From positions 1 through 35,315 of the IMG/VR virus record IMGVR_UViG_3300030118_006208: 35,315 nucleotides of DNA. The stretch is one strand, 5' to 3'. Of this stretch, positions 7,506 to 16,982 are shown piece by piece. This stretch comes from a virus. Position 1 is the stretch's first letter; each line of letters starts with the position of its first letter. The notes under the pieces are model-generated. The model searched no databases, was not told where the DNA came from, and saw nothing but the letters and a program-made list of their open reading frames with translations. The position numbers were made by a program, and so were the translations under genes.

Positions 7506-10500
7506 TTATGTTGCCGCCACTGCTCTAAAGTCTTTTACTGTTGGAACATTTGATGTATTAGTAGATCTTAAAACAATCTTAAATGCAAATGATCCAAATT
7601 TACCTATTGTTGGATCTATAGTATAGTGTACTTCATTATATCCACCTGAATCATTTGTTACTATAGGTGAATCTGGTGAAGCAGCAATCCAAGTTAAATT
7701 ATCAAAGTCGCTATCATCACCAGCAGCAAGTACTTTAAAGAATAAATCTATGCTAGCACCAGATGGTTTATTAGCATTTATAAAGACATCCAATACATCA
7801 GCCTCATTATTTAAATCCACTCTTTTTGTAATATATCTATTAAGGTTTGATATACCTTGAGCTGCTGTATCTGCTACATATGTTTGACCATTTGCTGCAT
7901 CATTATAAGCTGCCTGATTAGTAGTAGCATCATTTAGTCTATTACCTACAACAGTCAATGAACATCTATTCATGTCAATGACAGGAGATAATGTTGATGT
8001 ACCATTTAAAGTAACTGTTACTACTGCAGATTTATTACCTGCACTTGAATCTGTGGTTTGATTAGTTTCATTAATTGTAGAAGCAATGGTTAAAGGTGCA
8101 GTAAATTCATTATTTGAATTAGCTAATATTCCACCTATCGGTACTTTAACATATGCACTTTCTCCACCATCTACCGATTTACCAGATTGTGCTTCTAAAC
8201 TTAATCCAATAGATGTTCCTGGTACTTCTAAAGTTTGCATCTGAGGTACCAATATATTATATTGTCTATTTTCTGTAGCGGTGATTCCTGAACCACCACC
8301 ATCAATACCTATTGCTGATGCTGTACCAGTTACTGATATAGCATAAGAGTCCATTTCAATTGAAGTTCCAATAATATCATGAGTTTTATTCATATTGGCT
8401 GCTGTAATACCATTAACAGAACCACTTTGACCATCTATTATTACTTTATTATTTGCTCCATACATACCATGATTTGGATGAGTCACTCTTATAACACTTG
8501 ATCCACCAGCTGTTGATACATATCTAAATGGATTTCCTTTTAATGCTCTTGGTGGAACAGCATCATTTGTTAATGTAAGTGTTGCTGATGTAGATGTAAA
8601 GTTTGCTCTAAATAAAGTAAACTTAAGATCTTTAGTTTGTTCCGGTGTCCAAGTTGAAGCATTTTGAGATGTAAAGAATACTCCATTGTATGGTTGTTTA
8701 GTAACTCTATTAGATGTATTTAATAAATCAAATCCACCAGTTTCAGCAATAAATACTTTATAATCATCAGATTGAGAAATAAGAACGATGGCATATTCTT
8801 GGTCTTGACCCAGATAAACTGGATGATCGAATGTTATTGTTGTTGCTTGCGAACCATCGGTGGATGTTGTAATTGAATTTGGATATACATTAACATCTGT
8901 TCCAGGAACAATTTGTTGTGTAGGTATACCATTTTCTACTGAACGTATAGAAACGTTTAATGGAATATTGGCATCCTTAGCTTGTACAAAAAGATCTAGT
9001 TTAGTTACAAATATTCCACCAGCTTCATCAACAATAAATGTTTGTGCTAATGGATCTACCCAAGTTACTGGTGAAGTAAATCGAGTAACTACAGTTTCTT
9101 GTACAACTCTTTCGTCTGTTAATTCACTAGTTACAAACCTTGGTACTTTAGTAGACTGTATTACATTTTCTTTTACTTCTAATAAACCTTGTGCATGATA
9201 TAATGTTTCTGCAAATGTTACTTCTGCATCTTTATCGTTTGTACTAGAATCTGTTAATCTAAATTCTCTTGTACCAGTTTTAAATTTAAGTAAGTTATTT
9301 CTAGGTATTATAAATGATCCTTCAATTCTTCCTGAAGCATCTGTTTCTAAAACACCTCTTGCTGAATCTGGGTGTTCACTAACATTTGCATAACTAACAA
9401 CTCCAGTTTCATCTGAAAATTCTTTAAATCCACCTGTTTCAGAACAGAAATTAGTTACATCAGAACCATTAAAAAACGCAAACACTTTAGTATTTGGTTT
9501 CATAAGTTCTGCTTTAAAGAATATTTCTCTTGATCTTATAAATGGTATAAAGTTAGTTTCTACTACTCTTGAACCTAGTTCTTTTAATTGAGTATCTGGA
9601 ACAACTGTAGTTCTTAAACCAGTTCTTGATTGATTTGATGTAGATGTAGTTGCTGTAGTTGTAGTCTCACCACCAGTTCTTCGGCCTCTTCTAAACCATG
9701 CTCCATCTTCTCCTTCAAAGTTTATTCCAGCTTCTACTGATGTTGTAATCTCTGTACCAGTCCAGTTAGTTTCCCATTCATTCCAAACGGTACCCAATAT
9801 ACCAGACTCTTCTGCCATTGCAACTAATTGATCATATACACCTTCATCATCAATTACAACATCTGGCCTAACTTCTGTATCTTTCCATTCGTCTGATTCT
9901 GGTGAAAGTCTAACTTGACCTCCCCATGAAAATACATTATATGGATTAACAAATTCAGATGTAGTTGCATAAGGTTGCTTTGCAAATTCTGTATGTCCAA
10001 ATGGTAGTGTTACAATAGAACTATTCTTAACCGCTGTTCCAGGAGAAGCAGCATGTCTAATTAAATTAACATTGTCTTCGTAATACTTAGGTCTTAATAT
10101 ACCATTACTTTTATCAATGGCTACCGAATAGTCTGGATGTGTTACATTACCTACGTTATGTCCATAGAATCCATCAACTAAAAATCCATTCTTAAGTCTT
10201 TCATCTGATCCAGAAAATATTTGTGTATCAGCAGCTTCTTTTTCTAATAATGATAGTGAAGTGTAATACTCTAGGTTTTTAATTCTTTTATCTAGTGCAC
10301 CAATATCTCTCATAGTATATCGTTTATTTTCTACCTTTTCAGGTATTAAATCAGATGGTTTAAATACATAAGGTAAAAACTTAAGATTGTAAATAACCAT
10401 TGCATCATTAGGATCGTCAGGTGATTTTGGATTTCTATCAGGAACACCAGTTACTACTTTAAATTCTCCCTCTCTTGTAATAAATAGTTTGTCTATTCTT

Positions 10501-12839
10501 GGAAGAAAGTGAGATACATCAGCTCCTAATATTGAACCAGGTTTTGGTGTATCAGCATTTTGTGATCCTATACCTGCAGTAAATACTGTATCTGCATTAA
10601 ATGAACCAGCTGAGGCTTTAGTTGGTCTAAAGTCTATACAATCTCTTAATTCAACTTTACCTTTAATACCATCAAAGGTAGGTATAGTTTCATATTCAGA
10701 CGCTGTATATGAATCAACTGTAAAGTAATCTCCATTACCATGTTGATAATGCTCAAAGGTTACACTTGCTGTACCATTAGCTATGCTTTCAGTTGCAACT
10801 AATTTACCTTCATCATAAAAATTATCTCTTTGTCCGTTATCTAATGTAAATGCATCTAACTTATCAACGCCGCCAATTGAAATGGCTGTAACTCTTTTAA
10901 TATCAGCTTTGTCTAAATTAATTACTCCGTTGCTTATGTTAAGGTTTACTGGACCAACTGTGGTAAGTGTTTTAGTTTTAAGTGCTGAACCGTTGGTTGT
11001 ATTTTTTCTTACTGAAAAAGCAATTTGTACATGTGGTGTTCCACTTCCCATACCAGTTATTGCATTACCATCATTTGAAATTGTAAATGATGTTTGGCCT
11101 ACACTATTACTGACGTTACCTGCCGATAATATTTGAGGAGGATTATTTCCTACTGTAATCATAATATCTGATCTAGAATCTAATGTACCACCAAAGTTAT
11201 TAAATGAAATAGCAGCGCTAGTTCCTGTACCAGAAACTGTGCCTTGGCCTCTTTGCCTAGTTACATAAGAAGGTGCATCTGCAGGACTAGAATCTAATAA
11301 AGATTTGACTGCAGTAAATGGTAACTTAAATACTAATCCATTATTACCAGTATCAAATCTTGTACCTATATTTGCACCCGAAAGTGTTGCAGTAAAATCT
11401 TGACCGGCTGGATTAGCTTGTTCTATAGTAGTAACGGCACTAAATGAATTAGAACCAGTCATTACAATATCAAATAAGAATATATGTGTAATACCACCAG
11501 TGAAATCTTCAATGCCTCTAATTCTACATGTCCCTATTGATTGAGCACTAGCATTTTTTAAGGTAGCAGTTTTATATGCACCACTTGTACCACCAATATC
11601 AGGTATACCTCTTATTGTACTTGTATCAGCCTTAACAAAGTTACCAATTTGCATAGCAACTGATTGAGCATTTTCGTTTACATGATCTCTTGGTTTATCA
11701 ACAGCAACATATTTAGTAGCAAGATTTTCTATTCTAAATCCTTGTACATAAGCAACTGAAGGTTCTACACCCACTGCTAATTTAGTACCAACACCACCAT
11801 TTGCAGCTGTTAAAAATCCACCGTTACCAGCTTCATTATCCAAATGTTCTCTTATATCAAGTGTAAATGGTCTTACAGCATAATTACCAGATTCTTCATG
11901 AGTTCTTCTAGCTAGTCTAGCACTTAACTCAGTTCCTCCGGTTTTATCTGTTGAGTCTACTTGAACAATACCATTTTTAATTTTTATTAATGTTATATAA
12001 CTAGAATGTGTTGAATTAGGATTAGTTAAACTTTCCTTTATTAGTTCTGTTCTAAGTTGATATCTATGAGCGCCAGGAGCAGCAAAGTTTGGTGTGCCTT
12101 GAGCATTATCATTTAATGTAACATCTGTTGAATTGTCAACATCAAATGTTTCAATTACTTTTAAACCAATAATATTACTTGGTGTGTTAGTATACTTATC
12201 TAATATTAAAGATCCTGGAGGTACATATACAAATGTACCTGAAATAAAGTAAGCTCCTTCTTCTATATTAACAACTGATCCTTGACCAGTTGGTGTAACG
12301 CCTGCAGCTCCAACTTTACCTACAATTGGAGTACCAGCACTATTTGTAAATACTTCATTAGCAGCAAATTTTTCTACTGTTCTACTTCCGGTAGCACCAC
12401 CAGAGTTTTCATATTTAATATAAAGAGTGTTTGGATCAGAACCACTTGCTGCAACTGCTTGTAATACTAATGCAGTTATTTGATTACCACTATTACCAGT
12501 TCCAGTAATTGTAGTTCCTACTAATGCATTTAAATTAGCTGCCTGATATGTAGTATCATAAGTTACAGAACTATGTGTAAAGGCTGCATTTGTAAGTTTA
12601 ATAAAATCAAATTCAGTATTAAGAGTAACTTTACCGCCAACAACTCTTGAACCATCTTTAAAATTATATTGACCAAGTTTATCTAGTTGAGATTGTAACG
12701 CTGTTTGTAATTGCGTTAGCTCTCTTGCCTGAACCGCATGGCCTGGTCTAAATTGTATACGATGATAATTTTTAGTTTCGTCAAAATCGTCGTAGTACGG
12801 CGCAATGTTATAATTTCTAACTTTCGTAATTCCTGCCAT
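7506..12839 (-). CDS. DUF4815-type giant baseplate/fibre structural protein, 1777 aa
   Basis: The N-terminus (residues 10-45) reads YNIAPYYDDFDETKNYHRIQ, then PGHAVQARELTQLQTALQSQ, a hallmark of the DUF4815 family of marine T4-like phage virion proteins. A second conserved-looking stretch around residue 820-850 includes FLPYVFKPSDLIPEK and RDIGALDKRIKNLEYYTSLS. The C-terminal half is beta-rich with many Asn/Thr/Gly residues. It directly follows gp8, where T4 carries gp9-gp12 for fibre attachment, so a baseplate-periphery role is inferred. AAGAGAG about ten bases upstream supports the start. No enzyme motif seen. Confidence 0.8.
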   Translation of the reverse strand: MAGITKVRNYNIAPYYDDFDETKNYHRIQFRPGHAVQARELTQLQTALQSQLDKLGQYNFKDGSRVVGGKVTLNTEFDFIKLTNAAFTHSSVTYDTTYQAANLNALVGTTITGTGNSGNQITALVLQAVAASGSDPNTLYIKYENSGGATGSRTVEKFAANEVFTNSAGTPIVGKVGAAGVTPTGQGSVVNIEEGAYFISGTFVYVPPGSLILDKYTNTPSNIIGLKVIETFDVDNSTDVTLNDNAQGTPNFAAPGAHRYQLRTELIKESLTNPNSTHSSYITLIKIKNGIVQVDSTDKTGGTELSARLARRTHEESGNYAVRPFTLDIREHLDNEAGNGGFLTAANGGVGTKLAVGVEPSVAYVQGFRIENLATKYVAVDKPRDHVNENAQSVAMQIGNFVKADTSTIRGIPDIGGTSGAYKTATLKNASAQSIGTCRIRGIEDFTGGITHIFLFDIVMTGSNSFSAVTTIEQANPAGQDFTATLSGANIGTRFDTGNNGLVFKLPFTAVKSLLDSSPADAPSYVTRQRGQGTVSGTGTSAAISFNNFGGTLDSRSDIMITVGNNPPQILSAGNVSNSVGQTSFTISNDGNAITGMGSGTPHVQIAFSVRKNTTNGSALKTKTLTTVGPVNLNISNGVINLDKADIKRVTAISIGGVDKLDAFTLDNGQRDNFYDEGKLVATESIANGTASVTFEHYQHGNGDYFTVDSYTASEYETIPTFDGIKGKVELRDCIDFRPTKASAGSFNADTVFTAGIGSQNADTPKPGSILGADVSHFLPRIDKLFITREGEFKVVTGVPDRNPKSPDDPNDAMVIYNLKFLPYVFKPSDLIPEKVENKRYTMRDIGALDKRIKNLEYYTSLSLLEKEAADTQIFSGSDERLKNGFLVDGFYGHNVGNVTHPDYSVAIDKSNGILRPKYYEDNVNLIRHAASPGTAVKNSSIVTLPFGHTEFAKQPYATTSEFVNPYNVFSWGGQVRLSPESDEWKDTEVRPDVVIDDEGVYDQLVAMAEESGILGTVWNEWETNWTGTEITTSVEAGINFEGEDGAWFRRGRRTGGETTTTATTSTSNQSRTGLRTTVVPDTQLKELGSRVVETNFIPFIRSREIFFKAELMKPNTKVFAFFNGSDVTNFCSETGGFKEFSDETGVVSYANVSEHPDSARGVLETDASGRIEGSFIIPRNNLLKFKTGTREFRLTDSSTNDKDAEVTFAETLYHAQGLLEVKENVIQSTKVPRFVTSELTDERVVQETVVTRFTSPVTWVDPLAQTFIVDEAGGIFVTKLDLFVQAKDANIPLNVSIRSVENGIPTQQIVPGTDVNVYPNSITTSTDGSQATTITFDHPVYLGQDQEYAIVLISQSDDYKVFIAETGGFDLLNTSNRVTKQPYNGVFFTSQNASTWTPEQTKDLKFTLFRANFTSTSATLTLTNDAVPPRALKGNPFRYVSTAGGSSVIRVTHPNHGMYGANNKVIIDGQSGSVNGITAANMNKTHDIIGTSIEMDSYAISVTGTASAIGIDGGGSGITATENRQYNILVPQMQTLEVPGTSIGLSLEAQSGKSVDGGESAYVKVPIGGILANSNNEFTAPLTIASTINETNQTTDSSAGNKSAVVTVTLNGTSTLSPVIDMNRCSLTVVGNRLNDATTNQAAYNDAANGQTYVADTAAQGISNLNRYITKRVDLNNEADVLDVFINANKPSGASIDLFFKVLAAGDDSDFDNLTWIAASPDSPIVTNDSGGYNEVHYTIDPTIGKFGSFAFKIVLRSTNTSNVPTVKDFRAVAAT

Positions 12840-12863
12840 TATTTTTCTCTCTTAAATTCTATA

Positions 12864-14453
12864 TTAGAATTCAACAATTAATTTTATATCTTCAATTTGT
12901 GATGATGATCTATTAATTGGAGCTCTATTTTCTAAAAATATTAATTGTCCACTTGCATTTTTAACTTCTGGTCCATAACCATTTGCAACAGTACCAAACC
13001 ATGATGTTGAATTTGTTTGATCAAGCGTTGCCGAGCCACCATTAGGTAATGTACCAGTTATAGTATCATTTTGCGCAAATGGTACAAATCCAGTTTTTTC
13101 ATTTTGATAGTAATACAATATCTTATTTGTAGTATCAATTTCTACTAAATAAGCTTTAGCTCCTGTAGCTGATCCAACTATGACCTGATCAACTGCAAAG
13201 TTTGTTGTTGCTGCACTTGAAGCTAATACTAAAGCTCTTCTAGATCTTAGTGTAGAAGCAGTAGCTATATCAGTACTTCCAAATTGTTCTGGGTTTTTAA
13301 TAAGTGATACTTGTCTAAAATCGTTACCTACTGTTAAGTCACCACCTTCTGAACCAGATAACTGAACATTTAATCCAACAAAGAAGGCACCAAGTTCTGA
13401 TATAGGATCAGTACCGTGTCCATTTTGTGGAGAAATAACTGCTCTTGCAGTAGCGTTTGATCCACCACCACCAGTTAAAGTAATTTGCGCTACAGTATAA
13501 TCTGTTCCTTTATCGGTAATATTAATTGCCGTAACAGCTCCACCAGCTACAGTTGCAGTAGCTGTGGCTCCAGTGCCATCACCTGAAATAGAAACAGTAG
13601 GAGCCGAAGTATATCCAGTTCCTCCAGCCACAACTTCAGCTCTTTCAATACCAGCAGCTTTTGGAGCAGCTAGCGAATTAATTTGAGCCGTTTGGTTTGC
13701 AAAGTTAACATCTGTATTTGCAAATCTACCAAAGGTAAGTGTAACACCATCTGATATTGATTGAGCACTTGATAAAGTTAATGCAGTACCACTAATGTTT
13801 GCTACGGTTACAGTACCAGATACTCCAGCTCCAGTTACTAACATACCAACTTTAATTTTTTCATTTGCTGCATCTAATGTAACTGATGTTGAACTTGATA
13901 CTGCTCCATTTACAGTTGACGTAGTAGGATAAGTTAAAGTATTTACTGGCATATAAGATATTGTTAAAAACTTTTCTGCATCTGTAACAGTTACAGTATA
14001 CATGTACTTCCATGTGTATCCATCTGATTCTGCAGTTGGATCAGTATTAATATGTACTGGCTCAATAGTAGACGCCGTAGCTGGAGCCTTAATACATTTA
14101 TATACTTTAAATTCTGATGTTATGATATAAAATTCTTTATCATATATTAATGGATCATCTGAATCCCAAGCCACATAGGTTCTACCTGATGTCCATGTGT
14201 ATCTATTAACTACATGAGATACATCTGAGGCTGTAATTTTTTTCATACCAATCATGTTTTGGTACGCCGTATTAATATCGTCTACACGATCTTGAGGAGT
14301 AAACGGCGTAGTATCAGTTAAATCACTAGTGGCTGTACTCCAGACATCTGATTTACCAATCGCTACATATACACTATTATCAGAAGATGATACGTCTTCT
14401 TTAAAGTTTTCCGCATTTACTACTCTAAATGGGGTTGTTACAATTGCTGTCAT
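12864..14453 (-). CDS. 8: Baseplate wedge protein gp8
   Basis: Homology to T4 gp8 is visible at both ends. The N-terminus has a NSVYVAIGKSDVWS segment followed by NMIGMKKITASDVSHVVNRY and a Trp-rich stretch; the C-terminus is SGQLIFLENRAPI...IEDIKLIVEF, matching the 'MENRPPI...EEINILFTF' ending of T4 gp8. At 529 aa it is about 200 residues longer than T4 gp8 (334 aa). The extra length is largely an internal beta-repeat insert (about residues 180-350) containing GGTGYTSAPTVSISG units also found in the neighbouring gp7-position protein. gp8 is part of the wedge that builds the six-fold baseplate. A late promoter lies 40 bases upstream, and AGGAA precedes the start. Confidence 0.88.
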   Translation of the reverse strand: MTAIVTTPFRVVNAENFKEDVSSSDNSVYVAIGKSDVWSTATSDLTDTTPFTPQDRVDDINTAYQNMIGMKKITASDVSHVVNRYTWTSGRTYVAWDSDDPLIYDKEFYIITSEFKVYKCIKAPATASTIEPVHINTDPTAESDGYTWKYMYTVTVTDAEKFLTISYMPVNTLTYPTTSTVNGAVSSSTSVTLDAANEKIKVGMLVTGAGVSGTVTVANISGTALTLSSAQSISDGVTLTFGRFANTDVNFANQTAQINSLAAPKAAGIERAEVVAGGTGYTSAPTVSISGDGTGATATATVAGGAVTAINITDKGTDYTVAQITLTGGGGSNATARAVISPQNGHGTDPISELGAFFVGLNVQLSGSEGGDLTVGNDFRQVSLIKNPEQFGSTDIATASTLRSRRALVLASSAATTNFAVDQVIVGSATGAKAYLVEIDTTNKILYYYQNEKTGFVPFAQNDTITGTLPNGGSATLDQTNSTSWFGTVANGYGPEVKNASGQLIFLENRAPINRSSSQIEDIKLIVEF

Positions 14454-14457
14454 TTTT

Positions 14458-16980
14458 CTATTCCTGTGCTATAAAAGCTTTATTATTAAATCTATTTATA
14501 ATAGTTCCTGGTAAGTTTTCAATAGTTTTGTCACTAAAAAAGTCTGAGTTTATTGGATATCCACTATGAAACTTTCTAGCGCTACTTTTAAAATTATTAC
14601 CTTTTCTATTAAAGTAATTATTATTTATAAGGGTTCTAAAAGATGGATCATTTACTTCAGTAGCAGCATGATTAAGAGCAAGTATAAGAATTTTCTTAAC
14701 ATTTTCTACTCTTTCTTCATTACCCGTGGTTGATTTGATTCTGATTAATGGATCCACAACGTATCCAAATCCCGGATTAGTAATTTGAATTGATGCTATT
14801 TTTGATGGTACTAATATTGCTTCTATTATACATCCGGATCCACCACCGCCTGATACAGTTATTGTTGGAAGTTCTGTATATCCAGACCCACCATTATTTA
14901 ATCTTACTCCAGCAATTCTACCATCAGATCCTACATCTACTTCAACACCAGAAGCATTACCAGAAATACTTATTGTTGGATCTGAAGTATAACCAGAACC
15001 TCTATTTTTAATTCTTAGTTCTTTTATTGATGTTGGAGATAGTGTCGTTTTAGCTGTTGCCTGAACATTAGTTGGTAGTAAATTACCATCTTGATCTGCA
15101 GATGTTGGGGCATCTAGTTCTAATAATGGCGGAGTAAAATATTGTTTATTTGAAGTATCATTTGATAATATACTTCCTTGTACCTTTGTAGCATTTGGAT
15201 TTGCTGTAGCAGAAACTGCGGCTGATATATAACTATTTCCGCCTTGTGTTACTGTAACTGTATCTATTTGTCCAAAAACATCAATGGTACAAGTTGCTGC
15301 AGCTCCCGCTCCTCCAGTTCCCGCAATAGTTAAAGTTGGTGCACTAGCATATCCAAATCCTTTATCTACTATTGATATACTATCAATTACACCTCCTACT
15401 ATATTTGCTGAAAGAGATGCTGTCTTATGTATTTTAGCAACTATGTTAGGCATAAATGTAGCAGCAAACATATCTACCAATAACTTAAGATCCTCAATAC
15501 CTATAACACCTAGTTGTAATCCTGGCATTGAGGACAATGTTTTTCTATTTTCTCTTGTATATAAATCTTTATATGTATAAACAAATCCTGGTGAACCAGG
15601 AACTGCTACTTTACCAGGACTACCTTCTGCAAAACCTGTATCTATTTCGGTAGCACTTGATCTTATATTATCACCAAGGGCTGCTCTTGTTAATTGAGTT
15701 AAAAGTAATATTTCTCCAAAAAATATAAATCCGGCAGGATGCACTAATTTATCAAATGATGCTTCCCAGTCTTTTAGATTTTTACCTGTACGTACTACGT
15801 AAGAAAATTTTTGATAAAATTTAGAATCTTGTAACTTAATTGTATCAGATAAAAAACCTTTTTTATCTAGGTATTGTCCTAACGCTTGGTCAAACTTACC
15901 TGATGATGGAATAAGTGTTCTATCAAATGGAAAATCTACTTCTACATTTTCATTAAAAAGCAATCTAAAAAATATTTCAATTGAATCAGATGAACCTTTT
16001 AATTTATAAAAATCTGTGATATTTTTATATAGATTTTTTTTATCTACTGTAAGATTTCTAGGAATGGCTGATGCAATTTCTTTTTGCATTAATTCTAAAT
16101 AATTATCTGTATTTTCATCAATGTTTAATGCTTCTTCAATTGCATTTAATATGTAACTTGGTCCTGGTCCCACATAATGTGTTATAGGAGAAAGCAAGGT
16201 ACAATCTAATCCATTGGGAGTAAATACTATAGTATCTGCATTTGGATTTGCTGCAATGGTTACATTTGGCGGATTGGATGCACTATATCCTCCACCAGGA
16301 TTTGTTATAGTTATATCTAATGATCCTAAAGTATCTAAATATGGATTTGAATTTGTAGTAGTAACAAGTGCTGCGGTTGCTGTTGCTTGTGTTCCACCAT
16401 TAGGAGCAGCAATTGTAATTGTAGGAGCTGTAGGATATTGATAGCCAAAATTACCTATGAATCCAGTTATTTGGCCAGCATCATTTACAACTGCTGATAA
16501 AGAAGCCGATTGTTTTTTTACATCAGGTATTGATACACTAAATGTTTTACCTATAGGTGTTGCCAAATTTGCAAGACTTCCGGGCATTTCATTACCATTT
16601 GATATAGTAATATTTGTAGCAGTTAAATCAAAATCTACATTAGCTCCATTACTATCTACAATAGTAAGAATAGAGTTACCACCAGTACTATCAGAGAAAA
16701 ACTCATTATTTTCATTCCTAGGATCAATTATTCTAAATACGGCCCGATTGGATGCTATTAAATCTTCATATGATTCATCATCAGTGTATATGAACTCATT
16801 CATATTCATAAATTCATAATATTTTTCTAGCAATTGTTTTATGCCAGTTTCACCAGAATCATTTAATATTTCAGATGGAACTATCTGATCTATTCTTAAT
16901 TTTTCTTTTGTTTTTTTATTTAAAGATGCAACAGCCTCTACATAGTTAGGATTAGTTGCATCAGATCCATATCCACTCAT
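14458..16980 (-). CDS. Probable baseplate wedge protein in gp7 position, 840 aa
   Basis: I do not recognise a family in the primary sequence. It lies exactly between gp6 and gp8, where T4 has gp7 (1032 aa), and is similarly long. Residues 30-60 (LRIDQIVPSEILND, QLLEKYYEFMNM) and about 310-460 (KDWEASFDKLVHPAGFIFFG) are non-repetitive. The rest holds about seven copies of a beta motif of the type G-x-GY-xxxP-T-x-x-I (for example KGFGYASAPTLTIAG, RGSGYTSDPTISISG, GGSGYTELPTITVSG), the same unit seen in gp8. The C-terminus is basic and Asn-rich. No Shine-Dalgarno is evident; it starts two bases after the gp6 stop, implying coupling. gp7 function is inferred from synteny. Confidence 0.72.
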   Translation of the reverse strand: MSGYGSDATNPNYVEAVASLNKKTKEKLRIDQIVPSEILNDSGETGIKQLLEKYYEFMNMNEFIYTDDESYEDLIASNRAVFRIIDPRNENNEFFSDSTGGNSILTIVDSNGANVDFDLTATNITISNGNEMPGSLANLATPIGKTFSVSIPDVKKQSASLSAVVNDAGQITGFIGNFGYQYPTAPTITIAAPNGGTQATATAALVTTTNSNPYLDTLGSLDITITNPGGGYSASNPPNVTIAANPNADTIVFTPNGLDCTLLSPITHYVGPGPSYILNAIEEALNIDENTDNYLELMQKEIASAIPRNLTVDKKNLYKNITDFYKLKGSSDSIEIFFRLLFNENVEVDFPFDRTLIPSSGKFDQALGQYLDKKGFLSDTIKLQDSKFYQKFSYVVRTGKNLKDWEASFDKLVHPAGFIFFGEILLLTQLTRAALGDNIRSSATEIDTGFAEGSPGKVAVPGSPGFVYTYKDLYTRENRKTLSSMPGLQLGVIGIEDLKLLVDMFAATFMPNIVAKIHKTASLSANIVGGVIDSISIVDKGFGYASAPTLTIAGTGGAGAAATCTIDVFGQIDTVTVTQGGNSYISAAVSATANPNATKVQGSILSNDTSNKQYFTPPLLELDAPTSADQDGNLLPTNVQATAKTTLSPTSIKELRIKNRGSGYTSDPTISISGNASGVEVDVGSDGRIAGVRLNNGGSGYTELPTITVSGGGGSGCIIEAILVPSKIASIQITNPGFGYVVDPLIRIKSTTGNEERVENVKKILILALNHAATEVNDPSFRTLINNNYFNRKGNNFKSSARKFHSGYPINSDFFSDKTIENLPGTIINRFNNKAFIAQE
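14493..14500 (-). promoter_or_regulatory. T4-type late promoter box
   Basis: Leftward TATAAATAG inside the last codons of the gp7-position gene; it would give gp8 and the downstream fibre genes an independent late start. Confidence 0.65.
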
Positions 16981-16982
16981 TT

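Noticed and set aside
16457-16819. 120-aa plus-strand open frame inside the gp7-position gene
   Set aside because: Shadow of the real minus-strand gene; no start signal and no protein-like pattern.
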